NCBI RefSeq assembly: GCF_014641595.1
Contig: NZ_BMIA01000001.1
Coordinates: 868,001 to 932,000 of the forward strand
Reading direction: 5' to 3'
Length of the DNA: 64,000 nucleotides
Source of the DNA: Dyadobacter endophyticus
GTDB lineage: Bacteria > Bacteroidota > Bacteroidia > Cytophagales > Spirosomataceae
Part shown: piece by piece, positions 41,603 to 50,087 of the stretch
How positions within the stretch are numbered: the first letter of the stretch is position 1
Layout of the letters: each line of letters starts with the position of its first letter
Position numbers and translations under genes: made by a program
Notes under the pieces: model-generated
What the model was told of the DNA's origin: nothing
Databases searched by the model: none
The model's input: only the letters and a program-made list of their open reading frames with translations

Positions 41603-43342
41603 ATGATGCATATTTTACTTTTAACCATCATTTCCTGCCTTTTCTTACAAGTGGCCAATGCGCAAGTGGATTGCAGTAACGTGGGCTTCGAGCAGGGGAA
41701 TGCCAACGGCTGGGTGCTTACCTACGGGACTGTTACCGACGCTAACCAGCAAACCGTTTTCCAGTCGGAACAGAACGGCACGCAGAACAACGAACATTAT
41801 ATTACCAGCCTTTCCGATGGCAATGACCCGAAGATATCATCGATCCCGATGGTTGCTCCCGGCAGTACGCACTCCATCCGGATCGGCAATGTCAATGAGG
41901 GAGGGCATTTCAGCCGCATTCACACCGAATATACTGTAACGGCAGATAACACGCTTTTTCAATATAAGTTCGCCGTCATTTTGCAGAATACCGGTGTCGA
42001 TGGCAGGGCTAATCATGCACCCTATCAAAAGCCTGGGTTTAATATCCTGATATTCGATAGCAACGGCGAAGAACTGCCTTGCAGTAGTTACGATATTCAA
42101 CTCGAAGGTACCAACACAGTGGAGGGCTTTCAGGCCTCGGGCGATATTCAATACCGCAACTGGACGGTTGGCGCCATCGATTTGCGCGATTTTGTGGGGA
42201 AGAAGCTGACGATCGTTGTGACCGCCCACGGGTGTACGCGCATGAGACATTTCGGCTATGCTTATTTCGATGCCGAATGCCTGAAATCGGAGATTAGACA
42301 GGTGGCAGATTGCCCTGATGCCGACGGCTACATTACGCTGGCAGCGCCGGAGGGATTCGGGAAATATAGTTGGAATAATGGCGAAATCTCGCAACAGATC
42401 CGAGCGAAGGCTAGTGTGGGTGATAAGTTTCACGTAGAGATGGTGCCGCGCGGCAGTCTGGATGAGTCGTGTGCATTGGGGCTTGATTTTACGGTCGGCT
42501 TTAAAAAGAAAACGGCCGTTCTGGCGCAATCCATTTGCGATGGCGAGGCCTTCGCATTAGGCGATACCTTGCTGAAAACGAGCGGTACCTATGTGCGGAA
42601 TGTGAGCAAAAGCAATATGTGCGACAGTACCGTAACCCTGACGCTCACCGTGAACCCGGTAGGGAAATTTATACAACACCTGCGCATTTGTGAAGGCGAA
42701 AGCGTGCACGTGGGCGACAGCACCTACACGCTTCCCGGAACTTACATCCAGCATATCCCGCAGACAACTGGCTGCGACAGCGTCGTCACAACCGTCCTAG
42801 AGGTGATCAGGATCGATCTCTCGATGACGCCCACGCTTTCTATCACACAAGGCGACAGTGTGCATGTAGAGCCAATCATTGAACCTTCGGGTAGCTATGC
42901 CTACCACTGGGACCAGTCCGGCCTTTCCTGCTCGGACTGCCCTGATCCCTGGGCATCCCCGGGGCAATCGACATTGTATCAGCTGGATGTGTCGGACCCG
43001 GATAAGGTATGTATGAGGCAGGCGCGCGTGCAGGTGTACGTGAAGCCCTGCGGCATCGAAATACCCGACGCATTTTCGCCCAATAACGACCAGTTGAATG
43101 AAATTTTCTACGTGTACGGCAATGCCTGTGTGAGGCAGGTGAGGGAAATGTTCATTTACAACCGGTGGGGCGAAGTGATTTACCAAAAATCCAATTTTGC
43201 TGCTTCGGATCCTTCGGCGGGCTGGGATGGGTCCTATCACGGCCAGAAGACGGCGCCGGGCGTTTATCCGTACAAAATCAGGGTAGAACTGACTAACGGG
43301 TCGTTTTTGAGTTATAAGGGCGTTGTGAATCTGCTGCGTTGA
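41603..43342 (+). CDS. Secreted protein with gliding-motility-associated (CHU_C) C-terminus
   Basis: A 579-aa protein with a signal peptide (about 1-20, ending ANAQ). Residues 20-215 form a jelly-roll-like strand-rich domain (DCSNVGFEQGNANGW at its start). Residues about 310-410 carry two related 50-residue units beginning QSICDGEAFALGDT and LRICEGESVHVGDS, each ending with a CDS-V-T-L/V motif. The last 90 residues, from IPDAFSPNNDQLNE through NRWGEVIYQK to GVVNLLR, are the CHU_C/gliding-motility-associated domain that directs export by T9SS and surface attachment. The role is probably adhesion or carbohydrate binding; no enzyme motif is seen. Confidence 0.85.
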   Translation: MMHILLLTIISCLFLQVANAQVDCSNVGFEQGNANGWVLTYGTVTDANQQTVFQSEQNGTQNNEHYITSLSDGNDPKISSIPMVAPGSTHSIRIGNVNEGGHFSRIHTEYTVTADNTLFQYKFAVILQNTGVDGRANHAPYQKPGFNILIFDSNGEELPCSSYDIQLEGTNTVEGFQASGDIQYRNWTVGAIDLRDFVGKKLTIVVTAHGCTRMRHFGYAYFDAECLKSEIRQVADCPDADGYITLAAPEGFGKYSWNNGEISQQIRAKASVGDKFHVEMVPRGSLDESCALGLDFTVGFKKKTAVLAQSICDGEAFALGDTLLKTSGTYVRNVSKSNMCDSTVTLTLTVNPVGKFIQHLRICEGESVHVGDSTYTLPGTYIQHIPQTTGCDSVVTTVLEVIRIDLSMTPTLSITQGDSVHVEPIIEPSGSYAYHWDQSGLSCSDCPDPWASPGQSTLYQLDVSDPDKVCMRQARVQVYVKPCGIEIPDAFSPNNDQLNEIFYVYGNACVRQVREMFIYNRWGEVIYQKSNFAASDPSAGWDGSYHGQKTAPGVYPYKIRVELTNGSFLSYKGVVNLLR

Positions 43343-43430
43343 GAAAAAAAGTGACGCCCCTGTCCTGTTTCAAGATTCCCGTTTGTAATGGGGGTAGTTG
43401 AAATAGTATTTATCTCAAAAACAGAACATC

Positions 43431-43985
43431 ATGGGAAAGCTCATTGCCTACAATTTCACGACACTCAACGGTTACTTCAAAGGCGTCGACAACTATATCA
43501 GCTGGCACCGGCATGGCGAAGAGGAAAATGGGTTTGCCGCCGATAACCTCGAAGCGAAAGCAACCCTGCTATTCGGCCGGGTAACCTACGAAATGATGGC
43601 AGGTTTCTGGCCGACGTCAATCGCTGCTGACAATATGCCGGAAGTCGCCAAAGGCATGAACGAAGCCGAAAAGATCGTCTTTTCAACTACCCTTGAAAAC
43701 GTCGATTGGGAAAACACCACGCTCGTCAAAGGTGATCTGATAGAAGCCGTTCGGAAACTGAAAGCCATTCCCGGAAAAGTCATGACCATCCTGGGCAGCG
43801 GCAGTATCATTACGCAGCTCGCGGAAGCGCGCCTGATCGACGAGTATCAGTTCATGATCGATCCCGTCGCCATCGGCAAAGGCACGCCTTCATTCCAGGG
43901 ACTTACGCAGAAGTTGGATTTGAAACTGACTGCCCACCGGGTGTTCGAAAGCGGGGTGGTGCTGCTGAGTTATGAAGCGAGTTGA
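43431..43985 (+). CDS. Dihydrofolate reductase-like (RibD C-terminal) protein
   Basis: A 184-aa protein of the RibD C-terminal/DHFR superfamily. It begins GKLIAYNFTTLNGYFKGVDNY (two adjacent motifs), with LLFGRVTYEMMAGFW (about 45-59), VFSTTLENVDWENTTLVKGDL (about 82-102) and ILGSGSIITQLAEARLIDEY (about 123-142), the nucleotide-binding GSG loop. Members are NADPH-dependent reductases with unknown substrates; they often sit near DGPF/YCII genes and ECF sigma factors, as here about 600 bases away. Confidence 0.88.
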   Translation: MGKLIAYNFTTLNGYFKGVDNYISWHRHGEEENGFAADNLEAKATLLFGRVTYEMMAGFWPTSIAADNMPEVAKGMNEAEKIVFSTTLENVDWENTTLVKGDLIEAVRKLKAIPGKVMTILGSGSIITQLAEARLIDEYQFMIDPVAIGKGTPSFQGLTQKLDLKLTAHRVFESGVVLLSYEAS

Positions 43986-44006
43986 AATGCACTGTAGCAC
44001 TGTATT

Positions 44007-44285
44007 TCAGGATGGCTGGCCGTTGTGATAAGGAATAGCCTTGATAAGCCGGATATTGTTGTATTCGGGTATAGTCACTATATTTTCTTTTGGCACAATC
44101 CCTCTTTGAATCCAATTTGTAACAGTCTGTGTGTTAGAGATATTGAATCGCTTGCAATACTCAGAGATGGTAACCCATTGATCCATCGGGTACTGAATCC
44201 CTTTGTATTCGCAATAGTCTTTTAATGCCTGTTTGCTGTCTGCCAGTAGCTTTTCGAGCTCTGATTGGTTTGTTTCTGTCGTCAT
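44007..44285 (-). CDS. Helix-turn-helix protein (excisionase-like)
   Basis: A 92-aa protein whose second half has WVTISEYCKRFNIS (about 42-55) and TVTNWIQRGIVPKENIV (about 59-75), a MerR/Xis-like winged helix arrangement: a helix that reads ISEY, a turn, and a recognition helix with NWI-x-RG-x-IP. The N-terminal 35 residues are helical and charged. It follows a 52-aa gene by 15 bases with a shared promoter. It could regulate that unit or be a relic of a mobile element; no integrase is near. Confidence 0.7.
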   Translation of the reverse strand: MTTETNQSELEKLLADSKQALKDYCEYKGIQYPMDQWVTISEYCKRFNISNTQTVTNWIQRGIVPKENIVTIPEYNNIRLIKAIPYHNGQPS

Positions 44286-44300
44286 GATTTCTAATCTGGA

Positions 44301-44459
44301 TTAATCAGTATCACCATTACCATCTTCATTCAGCACTTCTTGAATTAGCGCAATGATGTCGAGCACGTCATCCAATTCCTTTTGAGTCAACGAATCCTGT
44401 CGGTCTCGAAGATATTGTCGAAGCGCTGCCAACTGCATACGGAGGTGGAATTCTTGCAT
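44301..44459 (-). CDS. Small protein of 52 aa upstream of the HTH gene
   Basis: A complete minus-strand frame that begins MQEFHLRMQLAALRQYL, continues RDRQDSLTQKELDDVLDIIA and ends LNEDGNGDTD. It is predicted to be two helices, basic then acidic, with no membrane segment. The ATG lies about 18 bases after the predicted start of transcription from the promoter at 44484-44515 and the stop is 15 bases before the HTH gene, which supports translation. No family recognised; a helical partner or antitoxin-like peptide is possible but unsupported. Confidence 0.6.
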   Translation of the reverse strand: MQEFHLRMQLAALRQYLRDRQDSLTQKELDDVLDIIALIQEVLNEDGNGDTD

Positions 44460-44483
44460 TATGATAATGTGTGTATTAGTGTT

Positions 44484-44515
44484 TAAAGTTAAGACTTGTT
44501 TCGTTACGAATCAAA
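44484..44515 (-). promoter_or_regulatory. Candidate promoter of the 52-aa/HTH unit
   Basis: Minus strand: TTTG (complement of 44512-44515), 20 bases, then TAACTTTA (complement of 44484-44491), one mismatch from TAnnTTTG. Confidence 0.45.
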
Positions 44516-44584
44516 TTGTATTTTAAGGGTAATGTCTTAGAATTTATTGGAATATTTATTTTCACAATTAAATCTAAAAACACC

Positions 44585-44938
44585 ATGGAAGAATACCTCA
44601 TTCTGATGCGCCTCGACCTTCTGACAAAGGACGCGCAGCCTTCTCCTGAACAAATGCAGGAATATATGAAGCAATACCACCACTGGGTCAACAGCATTGT
44701 AATGGAGGGGAAGTTTGCGGGAGGGAAAGGGCTTTCTACGGAAGGTAAGGTGTTGAAAAGCAACAATGTAGTGACGGATGGGCCCTATGCCGAGACGAAG
44801 GAGTCGCTGGCGGGCTTTATCGTGATCCGGGCGGAGAGTTTTGAGGATGCTGTGCGGCTGGCGGGGCAATGCCCGATCCTGAATGGCGAAGGGAATAGCG
44901 TAGAGGTACGAAAAATCGTTTCAGTACATGAACAGTGA
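44585..44938 (+). CDS. YCII-related (DGPF) protein
   Basis: A 117-aa protein of the YCII/DGPF family: EEYLILMRLDLL at the start, VVTDGPYAETKESLAGFIVIRAES (as two motifs, about 63-86) giving the DGPF-like signature, and DAVRLAGQCP near the end. The domain is a ferredoxin-like fold; function is unknown, but it is a constant companion of ECF42 sigma factors. The ATG at 44585 is chosen since the family starts there. Its last 11 bases overlap the sigma factor gene, so translation is coupled. Confidence 0.9.
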   Translation: MEEYLILMRLDLLTKDAQPSPEQMQEYMKQYHHWVNSIVMEGKFAGGKGLSTEGKVLKSNNVVTDGPYAETKESLAGFIVIRAESFEDAVRLAGQCPILNGEGNSVEVRKIVSVHEQ

Positions 44939-46154
44939 GCCGCTGATCCCGCATTTGTTTAGGACGGAGTACCGGAAGATCGTTTCAGTGCTCTGCAGGC
45001 ATTTCGGGTTCAGGGAAATAGAGGTGGCCGAGGATATTGCTAGCGATACGTTTCTGGTAGCAACGCAGGCCTGGGGCATCGAAGGGCCGCCGCCGAACCC
45101 GGCAGGCTGGTTGTATAACACGGCAAAAAATAAGGCGAAAAATTACCTGCACCGACATTCTGTTTATGAAGAGAAGGTTTTGCCGGAAATTCAGGCCGGC
45201 CTGGACGCAGATTTAACGTTCGACATCGACCTCACTCCCGCGAACATCACCGATAGCCAATTGCAGATGCTGTTTGCAGTGTGCCATCCGGCGATATCGG
45301 ACGAATCCCAGGTGGGACTGGCGTTGCGGATACTTTGCGGATTTGGTATTCAGGAGATTGCCGATGCATTTCTGACGACCAAAGAGGTAATCAATAAACG
45401 ATTAACCAGAGCAAAAGAACGGCTTCGGGAGGCGGATATCCGGATCGAAATGCCCGGCCCGGCAGATATGGGCAGGCGGTTGGAACCGGTGTTGACTGCC
45501 ATTTATTTACTATTCAATGAAGGTTACTATTCGGTAAGTCAGGACCGTACCCTTCGGAAGGATGTTTGTATGGAAGCAATGCGGCTTTGCACAATGCTGG
45601 TTGAAAACAATGCTACCAACAAGCCGCAGGTCAATGCGCTGTTGGCCATGATGTGTTTTCATGCCTCGCGTTTCGACGCGCGTACCGACGCTTCCGGTGC
45701 GCTTGTGATGTACGAAGAACAGGATCCGGGGTTGTGGAATGTTGATTTGATCAGAAACGGTGTTGTTTTCCTGCAATGCGCGGCGAAGGGCGATACGGTC
45801 TCTAGATACCACCTTGAAGCAGGCATCGCGTACTGGCATACGCAGAAGGAAGACAGCCATGAAAAATGGAGCAATATCATCTATTATTATGACCAACTGC
45901 TGAGCCTCTGTTATTCGCCGATCGCAGCGCTCAATCGGGCATTTGCACTGTCCAAAGTCAAAGGGAAAGCCGAAGCAATCCGCCAAACGGAGGCACTGGC
46001 GCTCGAAGGCAATCATTTTTATTTCGCATTGCTGGGCGAACTCTATGACGGAATCAACCAGAAAAAAGCATTGGACAACCTCGAAAATGCACTACGACTC
46101 GCCAGAACAGCCGCTGATCAGCAGGCTATCCGCAAGCGGATTGCGGCATTGTGA
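44928..46154 (+). CDS. ECF42-type RNA polymerase sigma factor with C-terminal TPR-like extension
   Basis: A 408-aa sigma factor, about twice the usual ECF length. Region 2 runs from HLFRTEYRKIVSVLCRHFG (about 8-26) through AEDIASDTFLVATQAW; region 4 holds GFGIQEIADAFLTTKEVINKRLTRAKERLR (about 143-172, as successive motifs). The C-terminal half (about 185-408) starts with EPVLTAIYLLFNEGYYS (DUF6596), followed by TPR-like helices (NRAFALSKVKGKAEAI). In group ECF42 this extension is needed for activity and replaces an anti-sigma factor. It is overlapped by its DGPF partner gene. Confidence 0.92.
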   Translation: MNSEPLIPHLFRTEYRKIVSVLCRHFGFREIEVAEDIASDTFLVATQAWGIEGPPPNPAGWLYNTAKNKAKNYLHRHSVYEEKVLPEIQAGLDADLTFDIDLTPANITDSQLQMLFAVCHPAISDESQVGLALRILCGFGIQEIADAFLTTKEVINKRLTRAKERLREADIRIEMPGPADMGRRLEPVLTAIYLLFNEGYYSVSQDRTLRKDVCMEAMRLCTMLVENNATNKPQVNALLAMMCFHASRFDARTDASGALVMYEEQDPGLWNVDLIRNGVVFLQCAAKGDTVSRYHLEAGIAYWHTQKEDSHEKWSNIIYYYDQLLSLCYSPIAALNRAFALSKVKGKAEAIRQTEALALEGNHFYFALLGELYDGINQKKALDNLENALRLARTAADQQAIRKRIAAL

Positions 46155-46171
46155 AACAAATCGAGCCTATA

Positions 46172-47518
46172 CTATTTCGTCGTTTTCTTTACCAAACGCC
46201 TTTTTAACACTCTTTGGTAAAACAGATTATTCAGCCAGACGAAAATAAGCACCCCGATAATGATAAAAACGGCATTCAATTTGTAGGAAAAGCCTGCAAA
46301 TTTTTCCTTGCCATCCAGCGAGAGCTCGAAACGGAGCCAGGAACGTTCAACAGTAGTGGTGAGGTTGTCGAAAGGAAGCGCTTCGTCGTAAATGATTTCG
46401 GTGATGAAATGGCCCGTAGTATCCATATAGCCATACTTATCATCGATGCGGATCATCGAAATGCCGTGGTTGTAATAGGACGCAAAATCGTATTTCAACG
46501 GGGTCCGCACTTTGCCCGACTTATCGATATGCCCGAACTTGCCATTGATGGCGACGGCAGAACGGTTTTCGGCAGTGAAACCGGTAGCCTCGTCATATAA
46601 ATGTTGGATATGCAGCTTGCCGGTTTTGTCTATACAACCCCATTTGCCATTTTTCTTAACCCAAAATAAACCATTGGTGGGCTTGCGGGTGTCGGTATAC
46701 TCGAAAGGAACGATGAGATCGCCGGTGAATGGACTGATATAACCGTACTTATCGCCATATTGTACACGCTCCATGCCCTGGCCGGAATATTTATATTCGG
46801 GATCGATGTCGTCTAGGGCTACCGGCACTTTCAGCATCATGTTTTTATCAATAATGCCGAACTTGCCTTTGTAATTGAAGTGGTAAATAAATTTTGCGGC
46901 TTTAATCTCCTTTTCTATAAAGCGGCTGAAATTGAAATTCAGTATGTGAAAGTCCGTCGGTCTTGCTATCCACCAGAGTACATCCTCTTTCGTGTCGTGG
47001 TTGCAGAGGAAATCGATATCCGAATCCTTGATCAGGTAGTCTTTAGAATAATGGTGAATGGGTATTCGGTAAAGCTCTTTTCCGGTGAGGTCGATGTACG
47101 ATAATCCGTAATGCTTGCCAGACGGGTATATAACCCAGGTTTTGCCGTCACGGAACCGGTCTGTGGAGGTATATTTGGGTTCGATTACAATTTTTCCGCG
47201 CTTGTCGATGAAGCCGTGCAGGCCTTGGCCTTCCGCATTGAGTTCCAACGGCACGAATTCAGCAACGCCTTCGGCAAAGTCGCCGATATCGCGGTAGGCG
47301 GGTGTGAGCTTTCGACCGCTCTTGTCGGTAATGAAGGTCTCGTATGAACGGCAAGGGATGCTCACCTTCTTGACAACGTAGATGTCGTCATATTCCCGGT
47401 ATTCATTATATTCTTTCAGCCATGCTTTGTTGCCTGCGGGTGTTATCTGAGCCGGGGCCCAGGCCGATTGCAATAAGAATAACAGGAGTGTAAGATGATT
47501 AAAAGTCGGTCGAAGCAT
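46172..47518 (-). CDS. WG-repeat protein with C-terminal membrane anchor
   Basis: A 448-aa protein with a signal peptide (about 1-23, ending APAQ), at least six WG-type repeats of about 30-50 residues (GLHGFIDKRGKIVIEPKY, GKFGIIDKNMMLKVP, DKYGYISPFTGDLIVPFEY, KWGCIDKTGKLHI, KFGHIDKSGKV, DKYGYMDTTGHFI) and a C-terminal transmembrane helix (about 412-430, VFIIIGVLIFVWLNNLF) followed by a basic tail. WG repeats build beta structures of unknown role. The C-terminal anchor facing the cytoplasm is unusual for this family. It is convergent with the sigma factor gene. Confidence 0.85.
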   Translation of the reverse strand: MLRPTFNHLTLLLFLLQSAWAPAQITPAGNKAWLKEYNEYREYDDIYVVKKVSIPCRSYETFITDKSGRKLTPAYRDIGDFAEGVAEFVPLELNAEGQGLHGFIDKRGKIVIEPKYTSTDRFRDGKTWVIYPSGKHYGLSYIDLTGKELYRIPIHHYSKDYLIKDSDIDFLCNHDTKEDVLWWIARPTDFHILNFNFSRFIEKEIKAAKFIYHFNYKGKFGIIDKNMMLKVPVALDDIDPEYKYSGQGMERVQYGDKYGYISPFTGDLIVPFEYTDTRKPTNGLFWVKKNGKWGCIDKTGKLHIQHLYDEATGFTAENRSAVAINGKFGHIDKSGKVRTPLKYDFASYYNHGISMIRIDDKYGYMDTTGHFITEIIYDEALPFDNLTTTVERSWLRFELSLDGKEKFAGFSYKLNAVFIIIGVLIFVWLNNLFYQRVLKRRLVKKTTK

Positions 47519-47700
47519 TCAAAAAACGCAGGTTTCAGGTTAGTCGCTGCCATTACCGCATCATATTGGCATGGCCGGGAACGCGGCAGGTATTCAATTT
47601 CAGCCTGCAAAAAACAAAAACTTGACAGGATTATCGATTTTCCAAGGGGTAATTATTTGAGAAAATAGGTTTAAATTAACCTCGAACTTATACAAAAACC

Positions 47701-48864
47701 ATGTCGCTGGCCCGGAACGAACAGTTTTATTCGCGTTTGCCTGCAAACCATATTTCGCTGGGCGAACTGCTTACCGAAGAGCACCTCTTTTACAATGTGC
47801 CCGAGTCGTGGCATGTGGTGGTTACCGACATCCGGAATTCGACCGGCGCCGTGGCGGGCGGGATGCACGAGACGGTCAATCTGATCGCGACGGGCAGTAT
47901 CGTGAGTGTGCTCAACATCGCATTCAAGGCGGGCATTACCGTTCCATTCTTTTTTGGCGGCGACGGCGCCACATTCATCGTGCCGCCATTGATTGCGGAC
48001 GCGGCCATGCGTGCCTTGGCAGTTTTTAGGAAGAATACAAAGGAGAATTTCGAGCTGGACCTCCGCATTGGCATCGTTGCGGTGAGCGAAATTTACGCGA
48101 AAGAATTTGAGCTGAAACTCAGCAAACTTAGAGTATCCGGCGCGTTTTCGATTCCCGTCATATTAGGCGACGGACTGTATTGTGCCGAAAAACTCATCAA
48201 AGGAGAGCATTATCGGTTCGACTATGAACCCAACCCGGAAGACGAGCTCGACCTGAGCGGTATGCAATGCCGCTGGGACAAGATCGGCCCGCCGGAATTG
48301 AACCAGGAAGTGGTAACGTTGCTCGTAATCGTACCAGCGGGAAAAAAGCAGGCCGCATTGTTTGCGAAGGTCATGGAACACGTTGACGGCATTTATGGCC
48401 CCTACCCACGGCGGCAACCTATCTCAGTTGCCAGGCTGATCTGGCGGACTACTTTCAAAAAGATGGAAATGGAGATGCGGGTCAGGGAGGGGAGCACGAG
48501 CATCCTCGGTCTGGCAGCATCTTGGATTGCCTGGCTTTTCGGTTACGTATACTTCCGGACGTCACACGGAAGAAATTACCTGAACAGTCTGGTCGAAATG
48601 TCGGATACGCTGGTCATAGACGGGAAAATCAACACGGTGATTACCGGTACGCCCGAGCAGCGGGCGCAGCTTCAAAACGCCCTCGACGTCATGGAAGCAG
48701 CGCGGGAGATCCATTACGGATTGCACGTGAGTAGCGAATCCGTAATGTCGTGCTACGTCCATGACCTCAAAGACGGCCATATCCATTTCATCGATGGCGC
48801 AGAAGGTGGCTATACCAAAGCGGCAGGAATGCTGAAACAGAAATTGCGGAATGCGGGCGTTTAG
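47701..48864 (+). CDS. DUF3095 protein, nucleotidyl-cyclase-like fold
   Basis: A 387-aa protein of DUF3095. The N-terminal half has WHVVVTDIRNSTGAVAGGMHETVN (as two motifs, about 39-62), NIAFKAGITVPFFFGGDGATFIVPP (about 77-101) and LRIGIVAVSEIY; D-I-R-N-S-T and FGGDG recall the metal-binding DxxxST and the GGD-like turn of class III adenylyl cyclases. The C-terminal half (about 230-387) is unlike known domains and ends in FIDGAEGGYTKAA. I do not know whether it makes a cyclic nucleotide; the family is often described only as cyclase-like. No regulator domain is attached. Confidence 0.8.
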   Translation: MSLARNEQFYSRLPANHISLGELLTEEHLFYNVPESWHVVVTDIRNSTGAVAGGMHETVNLIATGSIVSVLNIAFKAGITVPFFFGGDGATFIVPPLIADAAMRALAVFRKNTKENFELDLRIGIVAVSEIYAKEFELKLSKLRVSGAFSIPVILGDGLYCAEKLIKGEHYRFDYEPNPEDELDLSGMQCRWDKIGPPELNQEVVTLLVIVPAGKKQAALFAKVMEHVDGIYGPYPRRQPISVARLIWRTTFKKMEMEMRVREGSTSILGLAASWIAWLFGYVYFRTSHGRNYLNSLVEMSDTLVIDGKINTVITGTPEQRAQLQNALDVMEAAREIHYGLHVSSESVMSCYVHDLKDGHIHFIDGAEGGYTKAAGMLKQKLRNAGV

Positions 48865-48867
48865 AGG

Positions 48868-49398
48868 CTATTGTGGGGGCCCGACGGGCAGCATGTTCTG
48901 CACATCTACGGGGAAACTGTCGTATTTCTGATACAATTTCAGGTATTTTGCCGCGTCGATCACGGGCTCGGTCAATATCGATTTTAGTCCGTAGAAAAAC
49001 CCTTCCCGCTGCTGGCCGGGGTTGAAGATCAGGTTGATAACAACATCGTCGCCCGACTGATTGGAAAACCCGTGCGCAGTCATGCGCGGCACGTACACGA
49101 CTGCGCCCTCTTGCGCAAGGACCGGGCCGTCGGCCAGGTCGATCGTCAGCGTGCCTTTGCGGACGATAAATGTCTCGTCCATAAAACGGTGGTAATGCAA
49201 TCTCGCGCCGATCGTTGCGGGGGCAAGTTGGATCTCGTAAACACCCAGCTGATCATTGGAGATGTCGCTGGTTACTTTGAACGTGATGCTGTTTCCGCCC
49301 ATGGTAAGCATTTTGCCCTCACCTGCGGCAAACAGGACGGCTTTGTTTTCCAGTGTATCGGAGAGGAAATCGGTTTTATTTTTCATAGCATTTGTCAT
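48868..49398 (-). CDS. Cupin-domain protein
   Basis: A 176-aa protein with one cupin barrel. The metal motif 1 is ATIGARLHYHRFMDETFIVRKGTLTI (as two parts, about 60-85) with the histidine pair HYH and the glutamate of DET; motif 2 is VYVPRMTAHGFSNQSGDD (about 101-118) with the conserved histidine. The C-terminus has a proline-rich tail. Such proteins bind small metabolites or have dioxygenase or isomerase activity. An internal ATG at 49386 is an alternative start. It lies 75 bases after the Crp-family gene, on the same strand, with a small palindrome in between. Confidence 0.8.
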   Translation of the reverse strand: MTNAMKNKTDFLSDTLENKAVLFAAGEGKMLTMGGNSITFKVTSDISNDQLGVYEIQLAPATIGARLHYHRFMDETFIVRKGTLTIDLADGPVLAQEGAVVYVPRMTAHGFSNQSGDDVVINLIFNPGQQREGFFYGLKSILTEPVIDAAKYLKLYQKYDSFPVDVQNMLPVGPPQ

Positions 49399-49444
49399 TG
49401 TTTTGTTTTGAACAGGACAAATGTCGGATCTGCCGAAACCGAAA

Positions 49445-49458
49445 ACATTTACAAATGT
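49445..49458. promoter_or_regulatory. Palindrome between the Crp-family and cupin genes
   Basis: ACATTT-AC-AAATGT is a 6-bp inverted repeat with a two-base centre, 47 bases upstream of the cupin start. Half-sites with a short centre are usual for dimeric Crp/Fnr proteins, so it may be an operator of the adjacent regulator. A related ACATTTGT half-site recurs near 49420-49427 on the other strand. Confidence 0.35.
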
Positions 49459-49473
49459 TGAGACTTTAAAAAA

Positions 49474-50043
49474 TTACATTTCCGCGCGGATGCGGCTGAG
49501 CTGGGTGGGGGTAATGCCGAGGTACAACGCGATTTCGTGCTGTTTGAGGCGTGGTTCCAGATTGGGGTATTCTTTCAGGAAATTGAGGTAACGCGTTTTT
49601 GCATTGTCGTACCGAAAAGAAATTTCCAACGGCTCCTTTTCGATGATCCAGTGCAGTTCCATGTAGCGGATATAGAATGCGGCAAGGTCGCGATGCTTCT
49701 CGGTGAGTGTTTTAAAATCGTAGAAATTGTATTCCAATGTCTCAGCAGGTTCGAGCGCCCTGATCGCGAAAATGCTGGGAGAGTTTGTGAGCATAGCGGG
49801 TAAAGAACCGGCAAAATAGTTTTCGGGAAAGAACCTTTTGATGACGATGTCCCCCTCCGGCGACGCATAATACTGAGAAAAAAGCCCTTTAACGACAAAT
49901 GCGACAGTTTTAGGTGTTTGTCCTTCGCGCAAAAAATACTCGCCTCTTGCGTAGGAATGCGGCCGGAGAAGCTGGGTCATATCCTCCATCGCCTCTTCCG
50001 AGAGTATGCCATAAGTCCTGAACTTCGCGCGGAACTGTTCCAT
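49474..50043 (-). CDS. Crp/Fnr-family regulator
   Basis: A 189-aa transcription factor. The cyclic-nucleotide-binding-type barrel (about 15-120) shows SYARGEYFLREGQTPKTVAFVVKGLFSQYY in successive segments, EGDIVIKRFFPENYF; a dimerisation helix follows (about 100-140) and the C-terminal helix-turn-helix is HEIALYLGITPTQLSRIRAEM (split, about 169-189). The group is that of the many Bacteroidota Crp-like proteins without clear cAMP contacts. It is probably a single-gene regulator of the cupin gene downstream. Confidence 0.9.
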   Translation of the reverse strand: MEQFRAKFRTYGILSEEAMEDMTQLLRPHSYARGEYFLREGQTPKTVAFVVKGLFSQYYASPEGDIVIKRFFPENYFAGSLPAMLTNSPSIFAIRALEPAETLEYNFYDFKTLTEKHRDLAAFYIRYMELHWIIEKEPLEISFRYDNAKTRYLNFLKEYPNLEPRLKQHEIALYLGITPTQLSRIRAEM

Positions 50044-50087
50044 TGGTATTTTGCTGGATGGGCGAATATAAGTTTCTGCCGCGGATA

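Noticed and set aside
41396..41611. 71-codon minus-strand frame in the large gap
   Set aside because: It is the only long frame there, but it has no promoter, no family and overlaps the next gene's start.
44007..44459. Toxin-antitoxin pair
   Set aside because: The larger protein is an HTH regulator and the smaller one has no toxin family features; nothing supports a toxic product.
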